A stretch of 64,000 bases of DNA from Euonymus europaeus (GCA_963580455.1 OY756961.1:19635001-19699000); one strand, 5' to 3'. Counted from the stretch's first letter, positions 12,730 to 24,639 are shown. The notes: generated by a model not told the origin, from the sequence alone. Program-made: numbers and translations.

Positions 12730-13705
12730 CAACAACAGTTATGATAAATTAAAGAAGGTGTTGGACTGATAAATACTCTGAACTCATTTTTCACTCCAAT
12801 ACCCACACAAAAGACCTAGTATGCTGCTGAAGCTATGGTGTCATATAATCCTTAGGCATTTTTAAAAAAATCACAGTTTAAAATGCATCCCAGATATCTT
12901 TTGTGTTAACGATTAACTCTACTTTTACCTACCCAGCACATTACCATATTGACACAAAATTGTTTGATCAATGACTGTACATCATTATGAACACCCTCTC
13001 ATCAACTTTCCTCATTCCTATTTTTTCATCCCTAATCATAATATCTAAACAACTGTTCATGCTTACTAATGGAAATAGCCTAACGTGGACTCCCATTGGA
13101 TGTAGCCCACAAATAATAATGAAATGGTATTTTCGGACTTTGAAACTCTAATTGATAATGATTTTTGAAAATGTGACGAGCAAACATCATTTTTCTTCAA
13201 TCTTAGAGCCAATTGGCTTCATAGACATGCATGGAAGGCATTTGAGTTTTCCATTGTTTTATGGTGATTTGATTTGGTCAAACCGTAATTTATCAATGTA
13301 AAATTGTAAGAATCAATAACTTGAAATCTATAGTGCATCAGGTGCAAGGCTACTAGCTCCTCATTGCGTTGGCGTCTTGCTTCCGACAAGGTATGGCTCG
13401 TCCAAAACAGAGCTCTTGACCAATTATTAAAATATCAGCTACGTCTTTCTTAAATTCAAACTATATCCTTTTTTGCATTTTTGAACTTTCTTCTATCTAA
13501 TTATCCTTCAAATTTTAAAACCACCTGTCCTATATCATTAACACGGTGCAATTTTTATTATTCACAAACTATTCCAGTCTTTTGAATTAAGGGAAAAATA
13601 CTTCCTAAGAAATAGAAAATATGGGTGTTTATATTATTTTCTTTACAACAATTATAATGATTTATGGTAATGAGCACCCTAAAATTAAAATAAATTCATA
13701 AACAA
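12730..13705. other. Intergenic, no gene seen
   Basis: AT-rich DNA with no recognisable coding, repeat boundary or RNA gene. Confidence 0.5.
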
Positions 13706-13951
13706 ATGATTGAGTTACAAAAGATAACATCTTTTGCAAACTACAGATTATTCTTAATCATTATAAGATACATAATTGAATTGAGCCGTATGACACCTTT
13801 TATCTTATCTGGAAAGTGGGAACTCCCCTGTTGGTTAAAGCAGACTCCTATGCCTGTGAGAGGAAATGCTGCTTTGAGATACATATTGATATCTAGCTGG
13901 GAGAAAGAGCACAAAAGGGAGTGGTTTCAATGGAAGTTGCATGAAAAATGA
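13706..13951 (+). CDS. Unrecognised 81-codon open frame
   Basis: An ATG frame whose second half (KWELPCWLKQTPMPVRG and a Trp-rich tail) has protein-like composition. It ends just before the left edge of the large Mutator-like element, so it may be an exon scrap truncated by that insertion. I do not recognise the family. Confidence 0.2.
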   Translation: MIELQKITSFANYRLFLIIIRYIIELSRMTPFILSGKWELPCWLKQTPMPVRGNAALRYILISSWEKEHKREWFQWKLHEK

Positions 13952-14474
13952 CTATAATATGCCCGCTTTGCTTATCTTATCCTTGCGGCTAAAATAGAAG
14001 ATTAAGTAACAATGCACGGTGGCATAATACTCAAAACCAAAAGGTGTATACTAAAACAAAAATGATATTTAGCCCATTGCTTGGTGACCCATGGTAACCC
14101 ATGATTAGGTGGAGCTGAGTTGGCAGTGCCATGTCATGAACACAGCTGGAAGTTGACCATGTAGCTAACTGATTTTTAGGGCACCGTTTGAATTTCAAAT
14201 GGGAGCATTTATGTCTCTCTTTACTCTGTATATCTACAACATTCATTGTGTAAGAGATTTTGGCGTCTCGTGAAAGAGCTTTCGTCTCTGCTGAACCTCA
14301 TTTTTTCATCTAAAGTCTTACAGATCTACCATCGTGAGCTTTCATATATGCTTCAAGTCGATTTTACTGCAATTTCTCCACCCATATGTTTACACTGAGC
14401 TTCGTCTCTGATTGAAGTCGATTTTACCAGTATTTTCCCACCTCCACCATTTTTCTAGATCGCTCACCGTGAAG

Positions 14475-17224
14475 ATGGCAGATGGGTATTCTGTTCAATT
14501 ACATTATACTTTTTGTAAATCTTGAATGTTTTTTCAGGTGTTTGAGTGATGTGTAGTTGTTGTTATGCGTGCTAGATTTGAATATGGGATTCATATGAAT
14601 GAGATTGAAGTTCCCTTATTTTTTTCACAGAAAATGTGCAATCGATGGTTGCCATGGTGTAATCGATGATTACCATAGCCCTCCTCTGGTCGGGAATTAT
14701 GTCGATGTTGTTGGTGATGGATGTGAAGATATTACCATTGCTGTTGGAATGGTTTTTGATAGCGAAGTTGCTATTTTTGAGTTGTACAAGAAATATGGTG
14801 AAGTGAATGGATTCCCGGTGAAGCGTAGAACGTCAAATAAGGACAAGGATGGGATCTGCAAGTTTGTGACATTTACTTTTGCGAGAGCAGGTGGGTGGCA
14901 ATCTTTTTTGATTTACTAGTGTTAGTGGGATTGTTTGTTTTGCAGTATACAATGCAAGCTATTTTGTCGAAATTAGTGGAGTATTCCATTAGTAATAATC
15001 AATGTAATTTAATAATACACTATTTTAAACAATGGATTAGATTTTTCATCCGATGTTTAGTTCTCTAGTTTTGAATGTCAAGCAAACTAATCAGCCAGTC
15101 AAAGATTGTTAGAAACCATCGTTCCTCGCAGAAGATTGGATGTTTTTCTAGGCTAAGATGTCGTGCACTATTAGGGGATAAATGGGAGATTACTATATTT
15201 GAGGACGAGCATAATCATCCATTGAGCCCTAGTAAGTCTAGATTTGTTATATGTAATAGGGAGATTAATGCTCATGTTCAGAGGCAATTAATCATAAATG
15301 ATATTGCTAGGATTAGGCCAAATAAGAGTCATAGTGCATAAGTTATTGCTGCTGGAGGTCATGAGAATTTAACTTTCTTGCAGAAGGACACTTGTAATCT
15401 AATTGTCAAAGTCAGGCGGATGCGAATGGGTGTGGGTGATGCTATTGCAATACATAATTATTTTGCTAAGATGTAATCTAAGAATGAGGGTTTTTTTCTT
15501 TGATAGATTGGGATGAGGAAGAGAGGTTAAGTAGTGTTTTTTGGGCTGATCCTCGTAGTAGGGCTGCTGCTCGTGAATTTGGTGATGTTATCACTTTTGA
15601 TACTACTTATTTGACAAATAAGTATGACATGCCATTCGCTTCTTTTGTGGGAGTGAATCATCACGGTCAGTCCATATTACTTGGGTGTGGTCTAGTTTCT
15701 AATGAAACTACAGAGACATTTACGTGGTTGTTTACAACATGGCTTACATGTATGTATGGTGTTGCTCCACGAGGAATAATAACGGATCAAGATAGAGCTA
15801 TGCAAAATGCAATTGAGATAATTTTTCCTAATGCTAGACATAGGTGGTGTTTATGGCATATTTTGAAGAAAGTTCCTTAGAAGCTTGGTTCATTCAAGGA
15901 ATACAATCGCATAATTGTTGCTTTGGGGAATGTTGTTTTCGATTCCCATACCATACATGAGTTTGAATGTGGATGGAATTCGATGGTTTCGACATTTCAG
16001 TTGGAAAACAATTGTTGGTTGGCCTCTTTGTATTTGGATAGGGTGAAGTGGGTTCCAATATACGTGAAGAAAATATTCTGGGCAGGTATCTTATGTAATT
16101 ATCAGCATTTGTATTTCATTTTTTAATGGGAAGATTCATTTATTTTAATAAATGGATTTTGTAATTCCATTGATTAATATCAACGGTTTTTATATTCCAT
16201 TGATTAATATCAATGGTTTTAATATCAATGGTTTTTATATTCAATGGATCCATTGATATTAATCAATGGAATGTTAAATGATTTATGATTTCATTGCCTT
16301 ATTTACTTATTAGGGATGTCAACAACTCAGAGGAGTGAGAGTATTAATGTGTTTTTTGATGGGTATGTGCACTCTAAAACAACATTGAAGCAGTTTGTCG
16401 AGCAATACAACGCATTGAGAGACAAGGTTGAGAAAGAAACTCTTACCGATTTCAATTCATTTAAGAAGCAGCTGCAATGGGTGACATCTTTCGATATGGA
16501 AAAGCAAATTTAGAAGTTATACCCTGAATCGAAGTTTAAGGAGTTTCAGAATGAGTTATGTGGGATGGTTTACTATGGGATTTTGTCTATTGAGTCCATT
16601 TCTGATTTTACAGTTTTTAATGTAGAGGAGGATATTGCATATGGGGAGAATTGTAGGAAGAAAGTTATATTCAAGGTGCTGTAGGAGGAAGCTACTTTGT
16701 CAGCGAATTATGTGTGTTGTAAATTTGAATTTAGAGGAATGTTTTGTAGGCATGCCATTGTTGTGTTGGTTCGTATGGGTCATTATTTACTTCCAGAGAA
16801 GTACATATGTGACAGGTGGAGGAAAGATTTGAGGAGATGTCACTCTCATGTGAAGATCAATTATGATGGATGGATTGCAACAACGGAGTAGTGTCGTTAT
16901 GATGAGCTTTGCACATTGTTTACAAATGTCGCGGACTTTGCTGAAACATGCGATTCCAAGTACAAATCATTGAAATATTGGCTGGATAATGAAACTAAGA
17001 CCATTGCACACTCATCAGCTAATTGCTTGGTGCCAGTTTCAAATGTTAAAGATCCAGTAATCAAACGAACAAAGGGGCGTCCTCGGTGTGTTAGGAAGGA
17101 AAAAATTTCGAAGACGAAACGTGAGGCCAAAGGAAATTCGGAGGCTACTACCTCAGCGACAGAGATGTCCATTGGCCTGGATGATATATCGGTATACATT
17201 TTTTGTAGCTTTTTTTTTAATTAG
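14475..17224 (+). pseudogene. FAR1/MULE-type transposase, multi-exon, broken
   Basis: A short first exon (ATG at 14475, donor after 14485) joins in phase to 14631. The FAR1 DNA-binding domain follows (GMVFDSEVAIFELYKKYGEV to 14890, an intron, then WEITIFEDEHNHPLSP near 15185-15235). The linker ends with frameshifts near 15475-15500. The DDE core reads TFDTTYLTNKYDMPFASF at about 15595-15645 and GIITDQDRAM at about 15770-15800, with RHRWCLWHI at 15835-15865. A stop lies near 15880, and an intron runs from about 16086 to 16313. A SWIM-type zinc finger (CKFEFRGMFCRHAI) is at 16718-16760, and a basic tail ends at 17224. In-frame stops also occur at 15339, 16511 and 16683. FAR1/FHY3 transcription factors share this ancestry, but the flanking Ulp1 gene and inverted ends favour a transposase. 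Confidence 0.85.
16163..16272. repeat. Direct and inverted copies of a 23-bp motif inside a transposase intron
   Basis: The motif, roughly ATTCCATTGATTAATATCAA plus TGG, appears at about 16163-16187 and 16194-16217 in direct orientation and at about 16249-16271 inverted, with partial copies between. Related copies occur at 14981, 17581-17633, 18890-18915 and 18957, all in non-coding parts of the same element. Confidence 0.75.
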
Positions 17225-17580
17225 TTGAACGTTTTCCCGCTGTTTTGAATACGTGATGGATGATTTGATTACTTATGTTTTTACAGGAAGGATGATCGAT
17301 TACAGTTTCAAGTATGGCGATGATGGAGTCTATTATCATCCATTTAATCAAACAGAATTCATGACTTTGTATTTTGTATTTCTTATTATGTGTAAGGATG
17401 GTCATAGTTTGACAATGGCATTTATGTAATGTTTTGTTTTCAGTTTAATGTGTTATCTATTTGTTTCATATTGAGCAGAAGATATATAAATTAATTAATG
17501 ACAGTCATGTGGGATATTTTTTGAGATCCCATTGTTTTTAATGAATGGATTAAACGAATTCACAAACTTATTAAACAAAA

Positions 17581-17633
17581 TCCATTGTTAATAATCAATG
17601 GAATAACTTATTCCACTGATTATTAACAATGGA
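17581..17633. repeat. 26-bp near-perfect palindrome between convergent genes
   Basis: Two 26-base arms (17581-17606 and 17608-17633) are inverted copies matching at 25 of 26 positions, with a single base between them. The palindrome lies between the 3' ends of the transposase and Ulp1 genes. It is made of the same ATTCCATTGATTATTAACAA-type motif seen in the element's introns. Confidence 0.85.
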
Positions 17634-17861
17634 ATCATCACCCATCCCACTGATTACAACATTCATTCAATTGGATAAACTGATAAGGTTAACCATAACC
17701 ATATATTTCATTCATCAATATCAGTGGACTATTATATTAATACAGTTCATAACTGATTAACCGATTCAAGCATATACAAAACGTCATTTGAATCAGATCC
17801 AAAAGTGCATACACGTCAACGTCTTTAGTGCTTTAAAATTTAAAGTTGGTAGATTCAGCTT

Positions 17862-20800
17862 CTACTTCGCAACTGCAGCTCTTGTCGATAACACCATGGT
17901 TGCCTTGTAAACATTTTCATTCCATGAACGACCCGAGTCATTCAGAAAGTCATGTAGAATATATGATTGGTACCTTGCAATGTCATCCGGTGTAATGACG
18001 TTCGGGACAGTCATGTTTTTGAAGATTGAATCCATGACAAATATACCACAGTCCAAGCTGGCATAAGAATAAATCAGATAGCCGAGGTGCCAAAGTTAAA
18101 TGTGACTTAATAGTCAATAATCAGATGTTAAATACCTCCCCGACCTCTGTTGTGGTGAATCAATAACAGTGATGTTGCCTTTTGGTATGCATTTAAGTTG
18201 GTCTGGCATCAAGCTGTTGTAGTGGAATATCTGAAATAAAATTAAAAACAAACTTCATTTTTCAGGTTTACTTTATGAGATGTGGCTTACAAAGTCAGTT
18301 GCATCTTTTAGGTAAGGATCTCTCGTATTCTTATTCCTTGGCAGCAACGAGTTGTAATGATTCCATGTTCCATCCCATGTGTCTCGCACCAGTAAAGTCC
18401 AATGATCTGCACTGTTTTTGCTGCCCTTGGCATGGATAGGGAAAAGGAGTATTTGTATTCACTATGCACCTCGATAGCTTTGTCTGTTATGTTCTTTTTG
18501 AACGCATCAATTTTTCTCATCCGAAGGAAGGCCTGAAAATCAACAAAAAACTTTTTTTTAATTCATATACACATATGTATTGTATGACTTACCATACTAT
18601 TACTCGTAAATACAATTGATTTCCCAAGTTTATTCTATTGGGTGTCTTCCACTGTTTCTTTCTTGCTTAGCATTAGTATTTCACTATATGAATCGATGAC
18701 CTGCATTATCAAGTAACTAGACTCGTTATGTATATTGAATGGTGAATAAAGTGTAGTGCGTACATAGTCTTATATCTTATGTTTTTGGATGCCATATCTG
18801 TGATAGACAGAGCAACCGCATCAGCGTAGCTCATGGTGTTCTCGCATGACCAAATAATTGTGCTGCATACAAAAAAAAATGGAGTATGTTTATTCCACTA
18901 ATTATTATCAATGGAATTAACATAATCAATTTTTAGGTCCTCATGTAATATTGGTCTACCATTGATTATTTACACTAAAATTAACATAAAAAAACAAATC
19001 TTTCACATTCCTATAAAAACAACAGTTTTAGTAGATGATGATAGATAGATGACTTACTCGTTTGACCCAGTAGCATATATTTCCAGCATCTTCTCTTTGT
19101 CCTCCGGCAAGATGAATTTGTTCTCATTAGATTTTGATGGCAGTGGCCTTGGCTTCTTTTTGGCTTGACATCCTTCTAGCTCGTCCACATCGATTGGTGG
19201 TTCTTCTTAATTTGTTGCAGGCCTCTTTCCTCGCGTTTGTTTATCTTTTTCCCACAGTGCTTTCTTTGTCTCCCCATTTGTAGTCAAAGTTTGAGTCTGC
19301 CGTCTTTTTTTCATTCCTTTGCTTCTCTTTCAAACATTTTATCATTGATGGTGGAGTTATTGCTACTCTTGCCCTTGCTCTGGATGTTACCATTCTTGCA
19401 TTTCTTGTTCTCGCATTGATCGGCTCTCCCCCTGTACCTATCAGGCTCCTGTTTGATTTCACAGCCTCATAAGCAAATGGTTTTGTCTCACACTTAGATT
19501 CGACAGTTGCTCCGGTAGTATTTATTGTTCGTTGCAGTTCTCCCTGCAGTTCTTTCTTTTCATTTTCTAACTCAATAGATTGCCATTAAGTATCTGTATT
19601 TTAAGTTCAAGAGCAGAATTACTCTTTGCCATTTGAAGGACTACTCATTTTTGTCTTTCTAGCTCTCTGTTTATTTCTTCCTTGTCAGATTTCAAGATAT
19701 CAATCTCCGCCATCAGCCACGATCGGTCTATCTCATTTGCAATGTCTAAGACATTGTTTTCTTTTCCAGTCATGTGTCCCTTTAATATTTCTAATTCATC
19801 AGGTAGAGCATATTTGCTACTATTTGCTGCAAGTAGCACATCTTCTACTGATCCAAGCTGAGATTTCAATACTCTATTCTCCTCCACTTGCTTATTCAGT
19901 GCACATTTGCAATCTTCCATATTAGTTTTTGCCACACCTCTTTCATGCTCCAATGTTTTAATTAGCTTAAAGGCTTCATCAAGTTCATTCTTTGTCATTT
20001 TGACATCTTGCTTTTCCAAACTTCTTTCATGCTCCATGCTTTTCACTCGCATCAGAAGATCTTCTACTTGATTCATTGTTTTACAAAAATCTTCAACAAC
20101 TTCACCACCATTATTGGTCAGTTCTCTGAGGACAGGTGCTATATTGTTGTTTGACACATCGAAATGATGTTCTTCACATACTTCCTCACTGATTTCTGGT
20201 GTGGTGTAGTGTCTTCCATCCGCATTGTTGTCAGTGCATTCATGACAATATGAGTCAATTCCTCCATAATTTTCAACATCCATCATATCAACATTGTCAT
20301 TTGTAGTTTCCCCTTCATGTGCAATGTTCAACTTTGCCCCGTCAACATCATTCACATCATTCTCAATAGATACTTTATTTGTATCCCCAACCGGGTCTTC
20401 AATAGGGTCCCCAACATCTTGTTCAACAGCATCCTCAACAGGCTGTTCAATAGGTCCCCCAACTTCTTGTTCAATACATTCTCCAGCACGTTGTTCAATA
20501 CGATGACCTGTAATTCCTTCAATGGGATTCCCATCGCCTTCAACATTGACCTCAAATGTTTCAGAAGGCACATAATTAGGAGCAAGTAGTCTGTCCTCTA
20601 TATCACTGGACTACAACTCATCCTCGTGTACCTGCAAGGTCAATTCATATATTAATTTCATTGTCAATTACAAATGGAATATACAATGCTGGAGGATTTT
20701 TTAAATATTTTACCAGTGATTTTTTCAGTGTCGCAATGTATATTTTATCAAAATCTTTTCTTGGCCACTTCTTTGAGTTCCATTTGAGGAATCTTGGGAA

Positions 20801-21683
20801 TATTGACTCGTCAATCGGTTTGAAGATCGTCGTATGTTCGCAAAACCAATACTGCAAGAGAAGATAACATTAGTCAATTAATAACAATAGTAGGTTAAAA
20901 TTTAATTTGTTAATTAATGCCAATGTCTTACCGTCAATACACAAACACACCTAGTGACTTTTACAGGATTGCCTGCATACTTCTTAATTGATTCCATCAG
21001 GTAGCTAGCTATTGCACGCGACCAATTATACTTCCTTATTTCATCCACATTGTAGACATACTGAATTAAAGCCCACGGAAAAGTATCACCTCTTGTCGAG
21101 AAGAACAGTGTTAAACAGATATATAGGGTGAGCAGTCTTGCCACATCAATTGCATCATTCTTCATACAACCTGCCATCGCTTTCAACAGAGCTGTTTTTA
21201 TGTTTCTAGATCTTATGATCTTCTCATCTTTGAATCTATCCTTAACAAAGTCTAAGTGTTCTAGCTAGGTTGTCATGCCAAATTCATCAATTCATTACCC
21301 GAAGAAACACCAAAAACGAGAGTCACATCATGTTCAGAGAGTCGAACCTTCTTTTCCGCCAAAATAAAAGCTTCTTCACGGACATCATACGTATTTATGA
21401 TTGCACAAAGGTTCTCATCAGTTTTCCTAAGCTTGACAGTTGGTACTGTCCCAATCCATTGTTTGAAGATGTGCCAGAAAGGTGTTTTCTTAAGCAATTC
21501 CAGATGTTCTCTGAATTTTAAGCTTATGATCAATTTTTCAATACCCTCCAGATTAGATTTGTATTGCAGTGGGTAGATTGTTTTCTTCTCCACCTCAACC
21601 TTCTTATTTTTTGGGCTGCCTTTCCTTAGTTTTGCCACCTCAACCATCTTCTTTTTTTGTGTGCTTTTCTTTCGTTTTGCCAT
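17862..21683 (-). pseudogene. DUF1985/Ulp1-like cysteine protease gene of the Mutator-like element, broken
   Basis: On the minus strand the gene opens at 21683 with a Lys-rich start. A DUF1985-like domain follows (LEGIEKLIISLKFREHLELL; FGVSSGNELMNLA), with a frame break near 21270. It continues through 21240-20914 (RLLTLYICLTLFFSTRGDTF) and 20857-20645 (WFCEHTTIFKPIDE, PRFLKWNSKKWPRKDF). A 300-codon segment (20571-19645) holds short IEQ/VEQ repeats and a coiled coil. The C-terminal Ulp1 (C48) domain is split over exons: ADHWTLLVRDTW near 18370-18420 gives the catalytic His, KGNITVIDSPQQRSG lies near 18140-18185, and LDCGIFVMDSIFKN at about 18015-18060 gives the catalytic Cys. Ulp1 family members cleave SUMO-like conjugates. 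Whether transposon versions do so is unknown. Breaks show this copy is dead. Confidence 0.8.
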
Positions 21684-22512
21684 CTTCTTTTACCTATGAA
21701 ATTTGTGGAAAAATAACTTAGCATCTTATTCCATTCGATATCCCATTAAATTCATCAAATGGCATGCCAATTACATATTGAATTCCATGTTCATTCACAC
21801 ACGTTGGGATTGTCATACCCATCCAGGTAACTCGTTCAAATTAAAATGTCCTATTGCATTTTATAAAAGAATGGAATCAACACACATATCCAGAACTACT
21901 TTTTATAGTGAAACAATCCACATATACAAAATTCATAAAACTGTAATCCGAAACTTATTTCAACAGCAAACATGAACAAATGGAATACCTTGGTTTAATG
22001 GCTCGACTCAGGCAGGGAATAGTCTCGCCGTATCTATATAATGAAGAAGAATGAGATAGGGTTTCTGATACTGTGAATAGCTCCAAATTGATACGGGGAA
22101 GAAGGTAACCTGGTGTTTTGTACCCTCATCTCCTCGACAAAAGCAAATCTTAGTTAATCCTGAACGAAACTTCGTCGCCGCTCTAGTCGTCGTTTGATCG
22201 GCCGATCAAACTGATATCGTCAAATGGATTTCTGTTCTGGAACCAAGAGTGACAAGTGAGGAATGAGCTTGAGGTGATATTTTCCCTCTCAAATGTCAAT
22301 GTAGTATTGGGTTTTGATCTGATTTTTTTGATTTTCAAAAACGCCAGTCATGGGCTGAGTCACCCGCTATGTAGGCATGGGCCACCATGGACCATTAACT
22401 GGTGGGCTACCTAGCACTGCTGATACTAAAAAGTGGCATTACCGGAACAATGTTGTGAAAAGTAGGACTTGTGGTTTATTATATCAAATGTACAAGGATC
22501 ATAATGTACTAT

Positions 22513-23147
22513 TAGGGATGCCAACGAGATAGGGACCCATTCGTCTGTCTCCGGACCCATTAAAAAAATTCTTAGTCGTCCCTATAAAAATACCCGCCAG
22601 ATATTTTAAATTTTGTCACATCCCCGTACCCGTTGGGGCGATAAATCCCTGCTTATTTACCCGCCCCGTCAACTTCAATTGTAAAAATTGTAATAAATTT
22701 TAAAAATTAGATCAATAAAAAATTATAGATATCTTTATTTATTTTTAGAGAGAAGAATAAATTGTAGTAACTTATATACGAATCATTCATGATCAATTCT
22801 AAAGTTTCATAACTATGTATGTTACCCATCAAATAAATAAAATAATACATTTATTAAAAAAATTAAATATACCCAAATGATATATTTTTATGGGTTTTTT
22901 ATTGATTTGTTCTTGATAATATTATAAATAGTAATAAAAATAATAACATATATTGTAAATAATACACATATATATAATTAATAATATATACAAGTATGTG
23001 ATGAGTTGGATTTCAAGAAACCTGTCCTCGCACCCCCACTGTTTTGCCCATGAAAATATTTGTACCCGTTAATAAACGGGATAAACCTGAATAATTTAGG
23101 GCAGGTTATGCGATTACCGTTAGGTACGAATATTTTTGATATCCCTA
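22513..23147. mobile_element. Non-autonomous hAT element (635 bp) with 8-bp target duplication
   Basis: The ends are TAGGGATGCCAA (left) and the inverse of TAGGGATATCAA (right). The flanking octamers TGTACTAT (22505-22512) and TCTACTAT (23148-23155) match at 7 of 8 positions. Sub-terminal ACCCG/CGGG motifs occur at both ends, and the middle is AT-rich with no coding. The hAT superfamily makes 8-bp duplications, so boundary and class agree. A degraded relative of its right half lies at 24650-24862. Confidence 0.8.
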
Positions 23148-23635
23148 TCTACTATCTTATTGTCTTCAACACGAGTTTTCAAATTCTAAAACTTAAACAA
23201 CAACAAACTATCGCCTAAAATAACATACAATTACACAAATAACTTCTATTATCCAAAAAGCAAAATTTACACTTGAAAATATTCGCAATCATTATCTACA
23301 ATATACCTTGAATGTTTGATATTGTCTTTCGAGTATTAATTTAATAATTTTTTTCCACTTTCCACAAACATAAATTATATACCCGCTATGTTAAAATACC
23401 AAAAAATTCATTACTTACAACTATTCTATAAAGGCAGCCTATGATAGTTAGAAGAAAACAACTTACAAATTACCTACAAGATCAAATCAAAAAACACATG
23501 TAGACACCACTAAAAATCTTTTACGAACGGAAACAAATCATCACACATTTTTCATCGGCATAGGAAAAAATGGCCAATACTAGAATAACTTATTTTCTTG
23601 ACAATAACCCGCGCGAAGCGTGGGCATGCTTCTAG
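23148..23635 (+). mobile_element. Helitron-like 3' terminus
   Basis: CCCGCGCGAAGCGTGGG (about 23608-23624) can form a GC-rich hairpin. It is followed about 7 bases later by CTAG at 23632-23635 and then T, which is the standard Helitron 3' end. The 5' limit is not secure. The sequence after the hAT element begins TCTACTATC, compatible with a Helitron 5' TC end, but those bases also form the hAT target duplication. No Rep/helicase coding was seen, so it would be non-autonomous. Confidence 0.45.
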
Positions 23636-23814
23636 TGTAATTAATAACCGCTTACATCTAAAAGGACCAACCAATCAGAGTGCGTGACACGTGACACGAC
23701 GAGCCTACAAATGACAAATTACATGAAGACACGTAGAAAGCTCAAAGTAGTAATTTTACTAATGATTTGTTTTTAGGAATTATTACATGAAAATGCAGAT
23801 ATCAGAGGCTGAAA

Positions 23815-24232
23815 ATCAAAAGGATGCCCTAATTTGGACAAGATGCGTTAACAAATTTAATGGCCCAACAATTTTGTTTTTGGGTCCCACATTTATCTCA
23901 CAAAAACACAACTCTCAATACAATCAAATCAGCATAACACATATTCCAATACTGTCACATCAGCAAAACACATCTCTCAATACAAAACCATTATCCAACC
24001 CAACTACTTTCCTATCCTTCATACTATCCACATCAAATTTACAACAAAATCAAGGCTGGGTCCCACCTTTATTACAAAAAGTCAAGCCACATCATCATCC
24101 ACATCACCAAAATATATATCTCAATACAACCACATCAACAAAACACATTTTTCAATACAGCCACATCAGCAAAACACATTAACTTTGTTGGCCCATTAAC
24201 TTTACACCATTGCAATTGCCCTAAGCTCCTAC
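23815..24232. mobile_element. MITE-like element with internal tandem-like motif
   Basis: The left part (GATGCCCTAATTTGG, then AATTTAATGGCCCAACAA) and the right part read in reverse (TTAGGGCAATTGCAATGG, then AAGTTAATGGGCCAACAA) are inverted copies. Between them CACATCAGCAAAACACAT plus TCTCAATACA is repeated several times (about 23920-24180). This explains the long repetitive open frame seen here. No coding function is likely. Confidence 0.5.
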
Positions 24233-24329
24233 ATTCCAATGTTCTGGTTTCTATTAAAAATTGTAAGTGACGCCAAGAAAATGTTGAAGTTCTTTTCATT
24301 AAGGCAAAGTCGGGATGAAGTGGTTTTGA

Positions 24330-24631
24330 TGTTTTTCAAACTACACACAAATCACTTGCTTAGAGGTTAGATTAACACAAATCCATTAACTATTCTTTGG
24401 ACTGACAGTAAGTCTTGACACACTCGTAATTTCCCTATCATCACAACAAACTCTCATTTGACATGTCATTAGGAGTATTTAAATCGGTTTGATCTTCTCC
24501 CTGAATAGAGGGAGTCAGTATTTAGGAGCAATCCAATGGAGGTAGAGAAAGGTACCTGTACACTCACGTAGCCAAATATTCAGTCAGGTGTCAATTTGAT
24601 TTTCTCCTCTACGTAGAAGGAACCATCAATA
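24330..24631. repeat. Dispersed repeat of unknown family, copy A
   Basis: Alignable with 33690-33975: CTTTGGACTGACA, then GACACACTC, then GGTTTGATCTTCTCCCTG with a nearby GAAGG(A/T)ACC. The GATCTTCTC unit occurs twice in each copy. No terminal repeats or coding were recognised. Confidence 0.6.
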
Positions 24632-24639
24632 ACACATAT

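Larger units (their letters stand above)
13955..22512. mobile_element. Mutator-like element carrying FAR1-type transposase and Ulp1 protease genes
   Basis: About 8.5 kb bounded by weakly similar inverted ends. Reading inwards, both ends carry ATCCTTG, then AACA-TG-CGGT, then TAGCCCA, an 11-base gap, CCATGGT, two bases and CCCATG (left near 14070-14112, right near 22360-22405 on the other strand). Inside are a FAR1-related transposase on plus and a DUF1985/Ulp1-type protease gene on minus, convergent at about 17.3-17.8 kb. MULEs that carry Ulp1-like genes are known in plants (Kaonashi-type). Both genes have stops or frameshifts, so this copy cannot be autonomous. The right edge is obscured by the hAT insertion at 22513. 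Confidence 0.65.

Noticed and set aside
14475..17224. A functional FAR1/FHY3 light-signalling transcription factor
   Set aside because: Several in-frame stops and frameshifts, and its position inside an inverted-end element with an Ulp1 gene, point to a transposase pseudogene instead.
23787..24182. 131-codon plus-strand open frame
   Set aside because: Its peptide is a low-complexity translation of a repeated CACATCAGCAAAACACAT unit inside a MITE-like element.
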